Below, in pieces: positions 37,383 to 46,430 of a stretch of DNA of 64,000 nucleotides (positions are counted from its first letter, which is position 1; the number at the start of each line of letters is the position of its first letter). Origin of the DNA: Xanthomonas sp. DAR 35659 (GTDB taxonomy: Bacteria > Pseudomonadota > Gammaproteobacteria > Xanthomonadales > Xanthomonadaceae); the NCBI RefSeq assembly GCF_041242975.1, contig NZ_CP162488.1:3772001-3836000 (forward strand). The letters run 5' to 3'. The notes below the pieces were generated by a model. It saw only the letters and a list, made by a program, of their open reading frames with translations. It did no database searches and was not told the DNA's origin. A program made the translations under genes and the position numbers.

Positions 37383-37760
37383 GCGAAGGCTCGTAGCGAT
37401 ACAGGCGAAGAATGCCGCCACCTTAGGGCGCCCGCCACGGCGGAGACTATTACACCGCTCCGCCCGCGCTGGTCATGCCGGGCGCGACCATCACGCGCAC
37501 GCAGCCGTGCACTCGCGCTCGAACACTGCATGGCAGCGCACCGTCCTCACGTGGAGCGCGGCATGAGGAATGCCGCATCACCACGCAACGTCGTGCTGCC
37601 ATCGAACCGCAGAGCATGGCCTTCGACGGCGCCGCAGCGGCGTGGGCCTTTACATCGCACCGATGGCCGCCGACCGTAGCGCTTCGCTGGTGTTGGTGGC
37701 GCGCAGCGCGATCCCGCTGGACGACACCGACGCCACGGATCGCGGCGCGTACAGCGGCCC
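37383..37760. other. Intergenic stretch without a recognised gene
   Basis: No convincing gene, repeat or RNA was found. A plus-strand frame ending at 37773 reads somewhat protein-like (GLYIAPMAADRSASLVLVAR) but is short and unsupported. Confidence 0.4.
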
Positions 37761-38768
37761 CTACGGCAGATAGTGAACCAGCAACAGGCTGATGGCGGCC
37801 AGCGCCAGCAGCGACAGCGTGCCAGCGGCCAGCACCCGCCCGCCGGAGGCGAGCACGGACCGCAGGTTCACCGACAGCCCCAGCGCCGCCATCGCCACCA
37901 GGGTCAGATCGGTCGCGGCGCGCTGCGCGATCTCCGCCACCGCCGACGGCAGCAGGCCGGAACTGCGCACCAGCAGCATGCCGATGAAGCCCAGCACGAA
38001 CCACGGCACCACATGATGCAACGGCAGCCGCGCGGCGCCCGGCCGGCCCGCGACGAGGCCGAGCAGCAGCATCACCGGCCCCAGCATCACCACCCGCATC
38101 AGCTTGACCATCGCGCCGACCTGCGCGCTGACCGCGCCCACCGGCAGGGTGGCAGCGAGCACCTGCGGCACCGCATACACGGTCATGCCGGCGAGGATGC
38201 CGTAGTGGCGATCGTCCAGGCCGAACAGCGGCGCCGCGAGCGGCAACACCAGCACGACCACGATGCCCAGCGCGGCGGTGAAGGCGATCGACGCGGCCAC
38301 TTCGTCCGAGTCGGCCTCGATCACCGGCGCCGCCGCCACGATCGCCGAATTGCCGCAGATCGCATTGCCGCAGGCCACCAGCGTGGCCAGGCGCGCCGGC
38401 AGGCCGAGCAGGCGCCCGATGCCGTAGCCGATGCCGATCGCGAGCAACACGATCGCCGCGATCGCGCCCAGCAAGACGCCGCCCGCCGCCCCGATGGCGC
38501 TGACGCTCACCGACGCACCGAGCAGGACGATCGCCACTTCCAGCGGCAACTTGGCGGCGAATGCGATGCCATCGTGCATGCGCGCGGGCAACCGCACCGC
38601 GGTGCGCAGCAGCGTGCCGAACACGATCGCGAACACCAGCGCATCGACCCACGGGCGGCCCAGCCAGCGCAGTTGCACGCGCTCGGCCAGCATCGCCAGC
38701 GCCGCCACCGCCGCGGCGAGCAGCACACCTGGCCACAGCGTTTTGTCGCTCCCGTCCATCTTGCGCAT
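37761..38768 (-). CDS. YeiH-family (UPF0324) membrane protein, putative exporter
   Basis: The 335-residue protein has about ten hydrophobic helices. The family core is visible: VACGNAICGNSAIVAAAPVI, LGLSVNLRSV and the helix pair with AGMTVYAVPQVLAAT. The family is annotated as a putative sulfate or sulfite-type anion exporter, without firm biochemical proof. It is divergent from a LysR regulator, an arrangement like yeiH-yeiE in E. coli. Either ATG 38768 or ATG 38759 could be the start. Confidence 0.88.
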   Translation of the reverse strand: MRKMDGSDKTLWPGVLLAAAVAALAMLAERVQLRWLGRPWVDALVFAIVFGTLLRTAVRLPARMHDGIAFAAKLPLEVAIVLLGASVSVSAIGAAGGVLLGAIAAIVLLAIGIGYGIGRLLGLPARLATLVACGNAICGNSAIVAAAPVIEADSDEVAASIAFTAALGIVVVLVLPLAAPLFGLDDRHYGILAGMTVYAVPQVLAATLPVGAVSAQVGAMVKLMRVVMLGPVMLLLGLVAGRPGAARLPLHHVVPWFVLGFIGMLLVRSSGLLPSAVAEIAQRAATDLTLVAMAALGLSVNLRSVLASGGRVLAAGTLSLLALAAISLLLVHYLP

Positions 38769-38849
38769 TGCCCACGCCCGCCTTGTCGAAGTGGCGGCAG
38801 GATGCGCCCACGCATTCTGTCATTCCATCGCATAATGCTGGATAGTTCG

Positions 38850-38864
38850 TTCGATATCTCCGAA
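38850..38864. promoter_or_regulatory. LysR-type operator candidate (T-N11-A)
   Basis: TTCG-N7-CGAA forms a 15-base interrupted palindrome of the LysR T-N11-A class. It sits 10 bases before the LysR start and 82 from the yeiH-like start. Confidence 0.4.
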
Positions 38865-38874
38865 TGATCCTGCC

Positions 38875-39777
38875 ATGACCCTGGAACAACTCGCCCTGTT
38901 CGTCGCCGTCGCCGAGCGCCAGCACCTGACCCTGGGCGCGCAGGCCGCGCACCGCACGCCGTCGGCGGCCAGCGCCGCGATCAAGGCGCTGGAAACCCGC
39001 TACGGCGTGGCCCTGTTCCATCGCGTCGGCCGCGGCATCGAGCTGACCGCCGCCGGCGCCGCATTCGCCGACGAAGCGCGAGCGATCCTGGCGCGCGCCC
39101 ATGCCGCCGAACTGGCCCTGAGCGAATGGAGCGGCGTGCTGCGCGGCACCCTGGAACTGCATGCCAGCCAGACCGTGGCCAGCTACTGGCTGCCGGCGCG
39201 ATTGATGGCGTTCCATGCGCGCCATCCGCGGATCGAGATCCGCCTGCAGGTGGGCAACACCGAAAGCGTGGCGCGCGCGGTCGCCGAGGGCCGGGCGGAA
39301 CTGGGCTTCGTCGAGGGCGGCGTGCACGACCCGGCGCTGCAGCTGACCGCGCTGGCCCAGGACCGGCTGCTGGTGGTCGCCGCGCCGGCGCACCCGCTGG
39401 CGGGGCGCCGCCGGATCGCGCTGCCGGCGCTTGCGGCGTCCACGTCATGGATCATGCGCGAGCCCGGTTCCGGCACCCGCTCGGAGTTCGAGGGCGCGCT
39501 GCGGGCGGCGCAGGTCGCCCCGGAGACCTTGCGCGTCGCGCTCACTCTGCCCTCGAACGAGGCGGTGCTGTCGGCGGTGCTGTCGGCCGGGCACAGCGTG
39601 GCCGCGGTCTCGCAACTGGCGGCCGCGCCCTGGCTGGAAAGCGGACGCCTGCAGCGCGTGGGCGGCGCCCTGGGCACGCGCACCTTCCATGCGGTGCGCC
39701 ACCGCGAACGCGCGCTCGGCGCGGCCGCGGCGGCGTTGCTGGCCAGCGGCGGCGATGCGGTGACGGTGAGCGGCTGA
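38875..39777 (+). CDS. LysR-family transcriptional regulator
   Basis: The 300-residue protein has the N-terminal winged helix (LEQLALFVAVAERQHLTLGAQAAHRTPSAASAAIKALE) shortened here as landmarks: LFVAVAE and HRTPSAASAAI. A type 2 periplasmic-binding-like effector domain follows. The closest type is YeiE/CbbR-like. It is divergent from the YeiH-type gene and probably controls it and itself. Confidence 0.9.
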   Translation: MTLEQLALFVAVAERQHLTLGAQAAHRTPSAASAAIKALETRYGVALFHRVGRGIELTAAGAAFADEARAILARAHAAELALSEWSGVLRGTLELHASQTVASYWLPARLMAFHARHPRIEIRLQVGNTESVARAVAEGRAELGFVEGGVHDPALQLTALAQDRLLVVAAPAHPLAGRRRIALPALAASTSWIMREPGSGTRSEFEGALRAAQVAPETLRVALTLPSNEAVLSAVLSAGHSVAAVSQLAAAPWLESGRLQRVGGALGTRTFHAVRHRERALGAAAAALLASGGDAVTVSG

Positions 39778-39826
39778 CGTAACCAAGGCGGACGCGCGCG
39801 GCTTCACCGCCGCATCCGGCCATGCC

Positions 39827-41425
39827 TCAGGCCTCCTGCAACCCCGGCTTGCCGTGCGCGACGGCATAGCGCTTCCAACTGCGCAGTGCGCCATTCGGCT
39901 GCATCACCTGGTCCAGCGTCTTCATGTCGCCGATCCACGCATCGCGGGTCACGTCGCACAGCACGTAGCCGCGCTTGTCGGTGGTCGCCTTCAGGTGCGG
40001 ACTGTGGCGCAAGGTGTTCTCGGCAATCGCATCCACGCCCAGGCCATCGGACCCGGAGGTGATCGAGGTCGCCAGGAATTCGCTGGAGACGATGCCCGAT
40101 TCGGCGTTGTCCTGCACCAGGTCGCTGGCGTAATGGCGGTGCGCGTCGCCGCAGGTGGTGACCACGTTGCCGAAACCGACACGTTGGATGTGCGCGAGCA
40201 GGCGGCGGCGGCTGGACAGGTAGTCCGACCACTGGTCGTCGGACGCGATGAGTTGGCCGTCCTTCTCGCGCACGTAGTTGCCCAAGGCGACCTGGTGGGC
40301 GATGGTGTGCCAACGCGGCGCCGCATCGGCCAGCCCGTCGAACAGCCAGCGCTCCTGCGTCGCGCCCATGATGCTGCGCGCCGGCGATTCGATCTGCGCG
40401 CGCTGGCGCATGTCCTCCACCTGCTTGCTGCGGTACTGGCGGGTGTCCAGCAGATGCAGGTCCATCAGGCGGCCGTAGCGCGCACGCCGATACAGTTGCA
40501 GGTGGCCGTCGCGCGGAAACGAGGCGCGGCGCAACGGCATGTTCTCGTAGTACGCCTGGAAGGCCTGCGCGCGGCGCAGCAGGAACACCTCGCTGGGCGT
40601 GCCGTCCTGGTCTTCGGTCCCGGCCCAGTCGTTGTCCACCTCATGGTCGTCGAAGGTCACGAACCACGGCGCCGCCGCATGCGCGGCCTGCAGGTCGGGA
40701 TCGCTCTTGTACTGCGCGTAGCGGCGCCGGTAGTCGTCCAGCGTGTAGATCTCCGGGCCGACGTGGTTGCGCAGGTTGGTGAACGGGCGGCCGTTCATCG
40801 TGCGCGGGCCGGGCCGCGCGGCACCTTCGTAGATGTAGTCCCCGTAGTGGAACACGAAATCCAGCGGCTCCTCGGCGATGCGCCGCCAGGCGGTGTAGTG
40901 GCCCTCCTCGTAGTGCTGGCAGCCGGCGACCGCGAAGCGCACGCGGTCCACCGCGGCGTCCGGCGCCGGCAAGGTGCAGGTGCGGCCGACCGGGCTGGCG
41001 TGGCCGCCGACGCTGAAGCGATACCAATACGGCCGGGCGGGCGCCAGGCCTTCCAGTTCCACATGCAGCGCATGGCCCAGCTCCGGGTGGGCCAGCGACG
41101 ATCCCTGCCGCACCACCTGGGCGAAACGCTCGTCGGCGGCCACCTGCCACTCGACCACCATCGGCCTGGTCGGCATCCCGCCGCCGTACACCAGCGGCTC
41201 GGTCGCCAGCCGCGTCCACAGCACCACGCCGTCCGGCGACGGATCGCCGGAGGCCACGCCGAGGGTGAACGGCGTCGTCGCGAACCGCGGCGTGGCGAGC
41301 AGGTTGCGCGGGATCAACGCCTTGGCGTCGTTCTCCGCCGCCAGCACGGAGGCGGCGCCCATCCAGGCGCCGAACGCGGACAAGCCGGACAAGGCAAGGA
41401 AGCGCCTGCGATTGAAGGTGTTCAT
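39827..41425 (-). CDS. phoD: PhoD-type alkaline phosphatase/phosphodiesterase, Tat-exported
   Basis: Length is 532 residues from ATG 41425, which has GAGGG at good spacing. The N-terminus NRRRFLALSG is a twin-arginine signal. A PhoD N-terminal beta domain follows, then the metallophosphatase core with VAGCQHYEEG, HYGDYIYEG and TFDDHEVDNDW, which carry Fe/Ca ligands in Bacillus PhoD. It should release phosphate from phosphomono- and diesters in the periplasm. Its start lies 10 bases after the TonB receptor stop, so the two are one transcript. Confidence 0.93.
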   Translation of the reverse strand: MNTFNRRRFLALSGLSAFGAWMGAASVLAAENDAKALIPRNLLATPRFATTPFTLGVASGDPSPDGVVLWTRLATEPLVYGGGMPTRPMVVEWQVAADERFAQVVRQGSSLAHPELGHALHVELEGLAPARPYWYRFSVGGHASPVGRTCTLPAPDAAVDRVRFAVAGCQHYEEGHYTAWRRIAEEPLDFVFHYGDYIYEGAARPGPRTMNGRPFTNLRNHVGPEIYTLDDYRRRYAQYKSDPDLQAAHAAAPWFVTFDDHEVDNDWAGTEDQDGTPSEVFLLRRAQAFQAYYENMPLRRASFPRDGHLQLYRRARYGRLMDLHLLDTRQYRSKQVEDMRQRAQIESPARSIMGATQERWLFDGLADAAPRWHTIAHQVALGNYVREKDGQLIASDDQWSDYLSSRRRLLAHIQRVGFGNVVTTCGDAHRHYASDLVQDNAESGIVSSEFLATSITSGSDGLGVDAIAENTLRHSPHLKATTDKRGYVLCDVTRDAWIGDMKTLDQVMQPNGALRSWKRYAVAHGKPGLQEA

Positions 41426-41435
41426 GGCGATGCCC

Positions 41436-44372
41436 TCAGTTGTAGATGAGGTGGAAGTAGAAGAAGCGGCCGTAGTCGTCGATCTCGGTGCGGAAGCGCC
41501 CATCGGGACCGGTGCTGTAGGTCGGCTGCGTGTTGAACAGGTTCTTGGCTTCGTACTTCAGCGTCACGTGCTTGCCGATGCGATGGCTGAAGGCCAGGTT
41601 GAAGGTCATGTACGGGTCGTAGTACGAGTCCAGCCACTGCGTGTCGCCGAAGTCGACCAGCATGCGGCTGCGGTAGGTGCCGGACACGCGCAGTTGCGCG
41701 CCCTGCCACGGCATGCGCCAGATCAGCGAGCCGTTCAACGACCAGTCCGGCTGGTACAGCAGGCGGCCCAGGCGGCGCTCGCTGCCGTCGCTGATCCGGT
41801 AGTCGGTGCGCCCCTGCAGCCGGGTGGCGTTGAAGTACATGTCGAAGCGCTGCTGGCCCACGCGCAGGTTGCGGTTGGCGATGGCGAACTCCACGCCGCG
41901 CAGCGTGGAGGCGTCGGTGTTCATCGGTTGCGTCACCCGGTAGCGCACGTCGCCGATGGTCTCGAAGGTGGTGAGCGTGTAGATGTCGTCGCGGATGCGC
42001 TTGTCGAACAGCGCCACCGAGACCAGGCCGTTGTTGCCGTTGAAGTACAGGTCCCAGGCCAGGTCGAGGTTGGTGGCGCGGCGCGGCTTCAGTTCGGCGT
42101 TGCCCTGCTGGATGGTGCAGAAGTTCCCGCCCTGCCCGTCGTCGCCGCAGTTGGTACTGGTGGCCTGGGCGATGTTGCTCGGGGTCGGCCGCCCGAGCGT
42201 GCGGCTCGCCGAGAAACGCAGGCGCTGGTCCTCGTTGAGCTTGAGGGTGGCGTTCAACGACGGCAGCAGATTGTCGTAGCCGCCCCCGGTCTTGCGCAGG
42301 TCCGCGGTATAGGTCTTGCCGCCGTCGGCGCTGAACGGGCTGTACGCGTCGAAGCGGGTGTGGTCGTAACGCAGGCCCCCGATCAGCAGCAGGCGTTCCC
42401 AGGCGTAGTGTGCCGAGAGGTAGGCGTTGCCGATGTCCTCGACGTACTTGTAATCGCTGGTGACGTTGGCGTTCGGGTAGGCGGCGTTGTTGTCGCCCAG
42501 GGTCGGCGCCAGTTGCTCGCTCCACTTGCGGTTGTCGATCAACGGAAAGCCCGCCACGGTGCCGACCAGGGTCGAACCGGGATACAGGTAGTCGTTGAGC
42601 GTGGCACTGGTCTTGTAGTAATCGAACTCGATGTCCTGCCAGATCTTCAGGTGGCGGTACTCGGCGCCGGCGGCGAAACCGAAGCCGCGCGCGTCGGCCT
42701 CGATGTTGTGGGTGAAATCGACGCGCAGATCGTCGATGCTTTCCTGCGCATCGCGCGGCGAGGTGTAGGCCTGGGCCGGATTGAGCTTGAACGCCGAGGT
42801 GGTCAGCAGGCTCGGCGAGGACACCCCGACCGCGTTCGGAAAGCCGTGACTGTCGTTGGCATAGTCCACGAACAGGTTGCTCGGATAGGCGCGCACGCCC
42901 CAATAGACCTGGGTGTTGTCGAACGTCTCCTGGGTATGGCCGGCCCGCAGGGTGAGCCTGGACAGCTCGCCGGTGTCCCAGCTGACGTTGGCGATGGCGC
43001 CGCGGTTGTTGCGGTCCCAGCGATCGTGCCGGTTCTTGATGTAGATGCTGTTGATCTGGGTGGTGCCGCCGTCCTCGGTCTGGTTGCGGATCGGGAACTT
43101 GGCGTTGCCGTACAGGTCGGTCTTGTTCATCGTCGAGTTCTCGTAGAACCGGTACGAGTACAGCAGCAGCGAGGCGTAGAACGGTTCGTCCGACGGTTTC
43201 CACTCCAGCTTGGCCGAGCCGCCGAAGTTGGTGATGTAGTTGGTGTAGGTGCCGGTGCTGTAGTTGCCCGGCGCACGCAGGCCGTTCCAGCCGGCGGCCT
43301 CGCTGGGTTCGGTGGTGCCGTCGGTCAGGTACTTGCCGGCATCGTTGAAGTAGTAGTTGGATTCGACCCAGCGCTTGATGCTGTTGCGCGAGCGCTGTTC
43401 GTAGCGCGCCACCGCCACGATGCCGAACTGCTGGTCGGCGCCGAACTGGTCGGAGAACACCGCCTTGGCGCTCTTGCCGAAGTGGCCCAGGGTCTTGTGG
43501 TCGCCACCGGCGCTGCGGCCGACGTCGGTCTCGGCGGTGGAGTAGATGCCGGCCACGTCGGCGAACACGTACCGCCCCGAACGGTCGAAGGCGCTGCGGC
43601 TGACGATGTCGATCACCCCGCCGATGGCGTCGGGCGCCTGCTCGGCGCTGAAGCTCTTGTAGATGTCGGTGCGGGTGCCGATGTCGCTGGGGATCAACTG
43701 CAGGTTGTTCATGCGCTCGCCGGATCCGCTGCCGCCCACACTGGCGATGGCGATGCCGTCGATGGTGGTGTAGTTGAGGTTGGGCTGCACCCCGCGCACC
43801 GTCACGTAGCGCGGCTCGCCCGCATCCTCCACCGCGCTCACCCCGGGCGCGGCCATCAGGCTCTCGGCCAGCGTCTCGTCGCCGTAGCTGTCCATCTCGT
43901 CGTAGATCACCGAGTCCCGGATCACCGGCGAGGTCTTCTTCTGCTCGATCACCTCGTGCGCGGCGATCACCTTCACCGCATCCAGGGTGGGCGCGACCGG
44001 CGCCTCCTGCTCGCGCGGCGGCGGCGGCACGGCTGGCGCGGGCGCGTTGCGCGCCGGCGCCGGATCGATGGCGATGACGTTGCCGTCGACCACCGCGTAG
44101 TTCAAGCCGGTTCCGGCCAGCAGCGCATCGAGCGCCTGCTGGACGGTCGCCCCGGCCGGGACCGCTCCGCCGATGGGGACGGTGCCGGTCGGCGAGTACA
44201 GGAACTGCACGCCCGACTGCCGCGAGAGCTGTTCCAGCGCGCGGCCCAGCGGCTGCGCCGCGATCGGCGCGGCGACCCGGATCTGCAGTCCGTCCGGCGC
44301 GGCCGCATGCGCGTGCAAGAGCAGACCGGGAGAGAGGGCGAGGACGATCGACAGGGAGAGCTGCTTCCGCAT
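41436..44372 (-). CDS. STN-containing TonB-dependent outer-membrane receptor (transducer)
   Basis: Length is 978 residues from ATG 44372 (AAGGA spaced 7). A signal peptide (1-24) is followed by an STN signalling domain (about 30-105: ALEQLSRQSGVQFLYS, ALDALLAGTGLNY). A Pro-rich linker and a TonB-box-like segment (about 130) lead to the plug (RYVTVRGVQPNLNYTTIDG) and a beta-barrel ending in FYFHLIYN. The STN domain contacts a FecR-type anti-sigma factor, and FecR and FecI homologues lie immediately upstream. The ligand is unknown; the co-transcribed PhoD suggests a phosphorylated or phosphate-containing compound. Confidence 0.93.
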   Translation of the reverse strand: MRKQLSLSIVLALSPGLLLHAHAAAPDGLQIRVAAPIAAQPLGRALEQLSRQSGVQFLYSPTGTVPIGGAVPAGATVQQALDALLAGTGLNYAVVDGNVIAIDPAPARNAPAPAVPPPPREQEAPVAPTLDAVKVIAAHEVIEQKKTSPVIRDSVIYDEMDSYGDETLAESLMAAPGVSAVEDAGEPRYVTVRGVQPNLNYTTIDGIAIASVGGSGSGERMNNLQLIPSDIGTRTDIYKSFSAEQAPDAIGGVIDIVSRSAFDRSGRYVFADVAGIYSTAETDVGRSAGGDHKTLGHFGKSAKAVFSDQFGADQQFGIVAVARYEQRSRNSIKRWVESNYYFNDAGKYLTDGTTEPSEAAGWNGLRAPGNYSTGTYTNYITNFGGSAKLEWKPSDEPFYASLLLYSYRFYENSTMNKTDLYGNAKFPIRNQTEDGGTTQINSIYIKNRHDRWDRNNRGAIANVSWDTGELSRLTLRAGHTQETFDNTQVYWGVRAYPSNLFVDYANDSHGFPNAVGVSSPSLLTTSAFKLNPAQAYTSPRDAQESIDDLRVDFTHNIEADARGFGFAAGAEYRHLKIWQDIEFDYYKTSATLNDYLYPGSTLVGTVAGFPLIDNRKWSEQLAPTLGDNNAAYPNANVTSDYKYVEDIGNAYLSAHYAWERLLLIGGLRYDHTRFDAYSPFSADGGKTYTADLRKTGGGYDNLLPSLNATLKLNEDQRLRFSASRTLGRPTPSNIAQATSTNCGDDGQGGNFCTIQQGNAELKPRRATNLDLAWDLYFNGNNGLVSVALFDKRIRDDIYTLTTFETIGDVRYRVTQPMNTDASTLRGVEFAIANRNLRVGQQRFDMYFNATRLQGRTDYRISDGSERRLGRLLYQPDWSLNGSLIWRMPWQGAQLRVSGTYRSRMLVDFGDTQWLDSYYDPYMTFNLAFSHRIGKHVTLKYEAKNLFNTQPTYSTGPDGRFRTEIDDYGRFFYFHLIYN

Positions 44373-44510
44373 TGCGGTTCCTTGGAGGAGAAGATGGCGG
44401 CGCCACGTCGCGGATCGACGGCGGCTTCTCCTAAGAAAGAGCGGGAAAGCGCGGAAATGGAGAACGCGGATTCGATGAATTTTTTCTGACAGCGCCGGCA
44501 TGCGCCGCAC

Positions 44511-45554
44511 TCAGCGACTGGAGACCCGCACGGTGTCGCCGTCGCGGCGCACTGCCAGGCGCGCATCGCGCTGCAGGAAGGCCTGCAATGCCGTGACGCG
44601 GTGCGCGTCCAGGCTGCCGGACAGGCGCACCGACGCGGCCGCCGCGTCCTCGACCACCACCTGCACCGCGTTGTGCCGATTGAACGCCGCGGCGACTTCG
44701 TCCAGGCGCTCATCGAGGAAGGAGACCTTGCGCTGCTGCCAGTCCAGCAGCATCGCCGCCGGCATGTCGAGCCGTTGCACCGCGCCGCCGCGTTCCACCA
44801 GCACCACCCGGCCCGCGTCGAGCTGCGCCAGGCGTCGCGCCGCGACCCCGCCACTCCACACCTCCACCTCGCCGGACATCACCCCGATGCGGATGCCCTG
44901 CAGCCGCCGCGACACGTCGAACACGGTGCCGATATCGCGAATCCGCAGCCCATCGACCTGCACCTGGAAGGGCCGCCGATCGGCGGCGATGTCGAAGCTG
45001 GCTTCGCCTCGCAACAACTCGACATGACGCGCCCACCAGCCCATGCGCACGCGCACGACGCTGTCGGCGTTGAGCCGCACTTGCGTGCCGTCGGACAACC
45101 GCAGTTCGCGCAATTGCCCGTGCCCGGACGCCAGCAATAGCGGCCGGGGTTGCAAGTGCGGCAGCGCCAGACCCAGCGCCAAGGCCAGGCAGGCCGCCGC
45201 TGCCGCCAGCGTCCAGCCGCGCCGGCCGCGACGCCCGCGAGGCGCGGCCGCGGCTGCGGCTGCGGCTGGCGCGGCGGAAAACAGCGGCACCACCTTGGCC
45301 GGGACGCCGCGCTCGGCGCGCGGCGCCTGGCCGGCGGTCGCGCCCGCGTCGGGTGCCGCGCCCAGCGCCGCGCCCACCTGGCGATGCAGGTGCAGGGCGC
45401 GCAAGTACTCGCGCACGTGCTCGGGCGAACCCTGCAGCCAGTCGAGGAACGCCACGCGCTGGGGTTCGCTCAACGGCCCCTGGCGGTGCAGCAGGAACCA
45501 GTGCGCCGCCTGCTCGGCCAGCGTGCCGTCGCCGCGGATCGGATCGGTGCTCAT
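44511..45554 (-). CDS. FecR-family transmembrane anti-sigma factor/regulator
   Basis: Length is 347 residues; ATG 45554 overlaps the sigma-factor stop (ATGA). The N-terminal cytoplasmic part has the FecR motif (AAHWFLLHRQGPLS, FLDWLQGSPEHVREY). A membrane helix lies near 100-125 (AAAAACLALALGLALPHL). A periplasmic FecR domain follows (DGTQVRLNADSVVRV) with a C-terminal STN-like segment. It should relay receptor occupancy to the sigma factor. A 138-base gap separates it from the receptor gene. Confidence 0.92.
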   Translation of the reverse strand: MSTDPIRGDGTLAEQAAHWFLLHRQGPLSEPQRVAFLDWLQGSPEHVREYLRALHLHRQVGAALGAAPDAGATAGQAPRAERGVPAKVVPLFSAAPAAAAAAAAPRGRRGRRGWTLAAAAACLALALGLALPHLQPRPLLLASGHGQLRELRLSDGTQVRLNADSVVRVRMGWWARHVELLRGEASFDIAADRRPFQVQVDGLRIRDIGTVFDVSRRLQGIRIGVMSGEVEVWSGGVAARRLAQLDAGRVVLVERGGAVQRLDMPAAMLLDWQQRKVSFLDERLDEVAAAFNRHNAVQVVVEDAAAASVRLSGSLDAHRVTALQAFLQRDARLAVRRDGDTVRVSSR

Positions 45555-46066
45555 GCGTCCTCCCCTGCGCGCACCGCCTTGCGGCAGGCATCCAGTCCTC
45601 TGCCGATGTGCTTGCGCACCATGTGCACGGACACGTCCAGTTGCGCGCCGATCTGCGCGCACTCCAGGCCATCGCGATAGTGCAGTTCCATCATGCGGCG
45701 GGTCGCCGGCGGCAGCCTGGCGATGGCGCCGCGAATGTCGTTCCAGCGCTGCCGGCGTTCGAACCCGCCTTCCACATCCTCTTCGCTGCTGAGCACTTCG
45801 GCCAGCAGCTCGACGTCCTCCAGCGGCGGCAGCGACGCGCGCGAGCGCGCATGCTCGCGGGCCAGATTGGCCGCCACCGTGAACAGGTAGGCCTCGGGAT
45901 TGGCGACCGCTTCGGCGTTCTCGCCGGTGCTACGCAACAGGCGCAGATAGACCTCCTGCGCCAGATCCTCGGCGTCCTCGGCATGCGAGCCACGGCGCAG
46001 GAAGAAGCCGCGCAGCAGGCGCCGCCGCAACTCGTAGCTCTTCTCCCAGATCCTGACGCTGCTCAC
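45551..46066 (-). CDS. FecI-type ECF sigma factor
   Basis: Length is 171 residues from a GTG at 46066, chosen because sigma region 2 begins soon after (GFFLRRGSHAEDAEDLAQEV). Region 4 is ARLPPATRRMMELHYRDG then AQIGAQLDVSVHMVRKHIG. The frame is open back to a GTG at 46183 inside a tandem duplication, which would add residues unlike any sigma factor. No ATG start exists, and no strong Shine-Dalgarno precedes 46066, so the start is uncertain. It should transcribe the receptor operon when released. Confidence 0.88.
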   Translation of the reverse strand: MSSVRIWEKSYELRRRLLRGFFLRRGSHAEDAEDLAQEVYLRLLRSTGENAEAVANPEAYLFTVAANLAREHARSRASLPPLEDVELLAEVLSSEEDVEGGFERRQRWNDIRGAIARLPPATRRMMELHYRDGLECAQIGAQLDVSVHMVRKHIGRGLDACRKAVRAGEDA

Positions 46067-46430
46067 CGCCAATCGACCGCACCGACCATCTAAACGGCCG
46101 ATATTCCGGTTGCAAGATGACAGCACGATGGCATCGCGGCGCTGCCGCGTTGCGTACGGCGGTGCGCCGCAAGATGACAGCACGATGGCATCGCGGCGCT
46201 GCCGCGTTGCGTACGGCGGTGCGCGGCGCTGCGTCTAACCTACTGCGCCCCTATGCCGACGATGCGGTGCGCGCCAGCATTTCCAGCCGCCCGGGACAGA
46301 TCGCGGACGAAGGGACAATCGCTCCATTCGCTGCGCACCGACCCGCACAAGTGCGCCTTCATCCCTTTCAGGATCGCGCGCATCCCATGACGGCCATCCC
46401 CCCTTCCCGTTCGCCTTGTTGGGCGAGCAC
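46067..46430. other. Leader and upstream region of the FecI-type gene
   Basis: It contains the 57-base tandem duplication (46112-46225). The remainder has no recognised gene. Confidence 0.5.
46112..46225. repeat. 57-bp tandem duplication upstream of the FecI-type sigma gene
   Basis: Copies 46112-46168 and 46169-46225 match at 56 of 57 positions, differing only at the last base. The unit starts GCAAGATGACAGCACGATGG. Such near-identity implies a recent event. The unit length is a multiple of three, so any frame through it stays open. Confidence 0.95.

Noticed and set aside
37570..37773. 67-residue plus-strand frame between czcD and the YeiH-type gene
   Set aside because: Part of it reads protein-like, but it lacks a good start and overlaps the 3' end of the YeiH-type gene.
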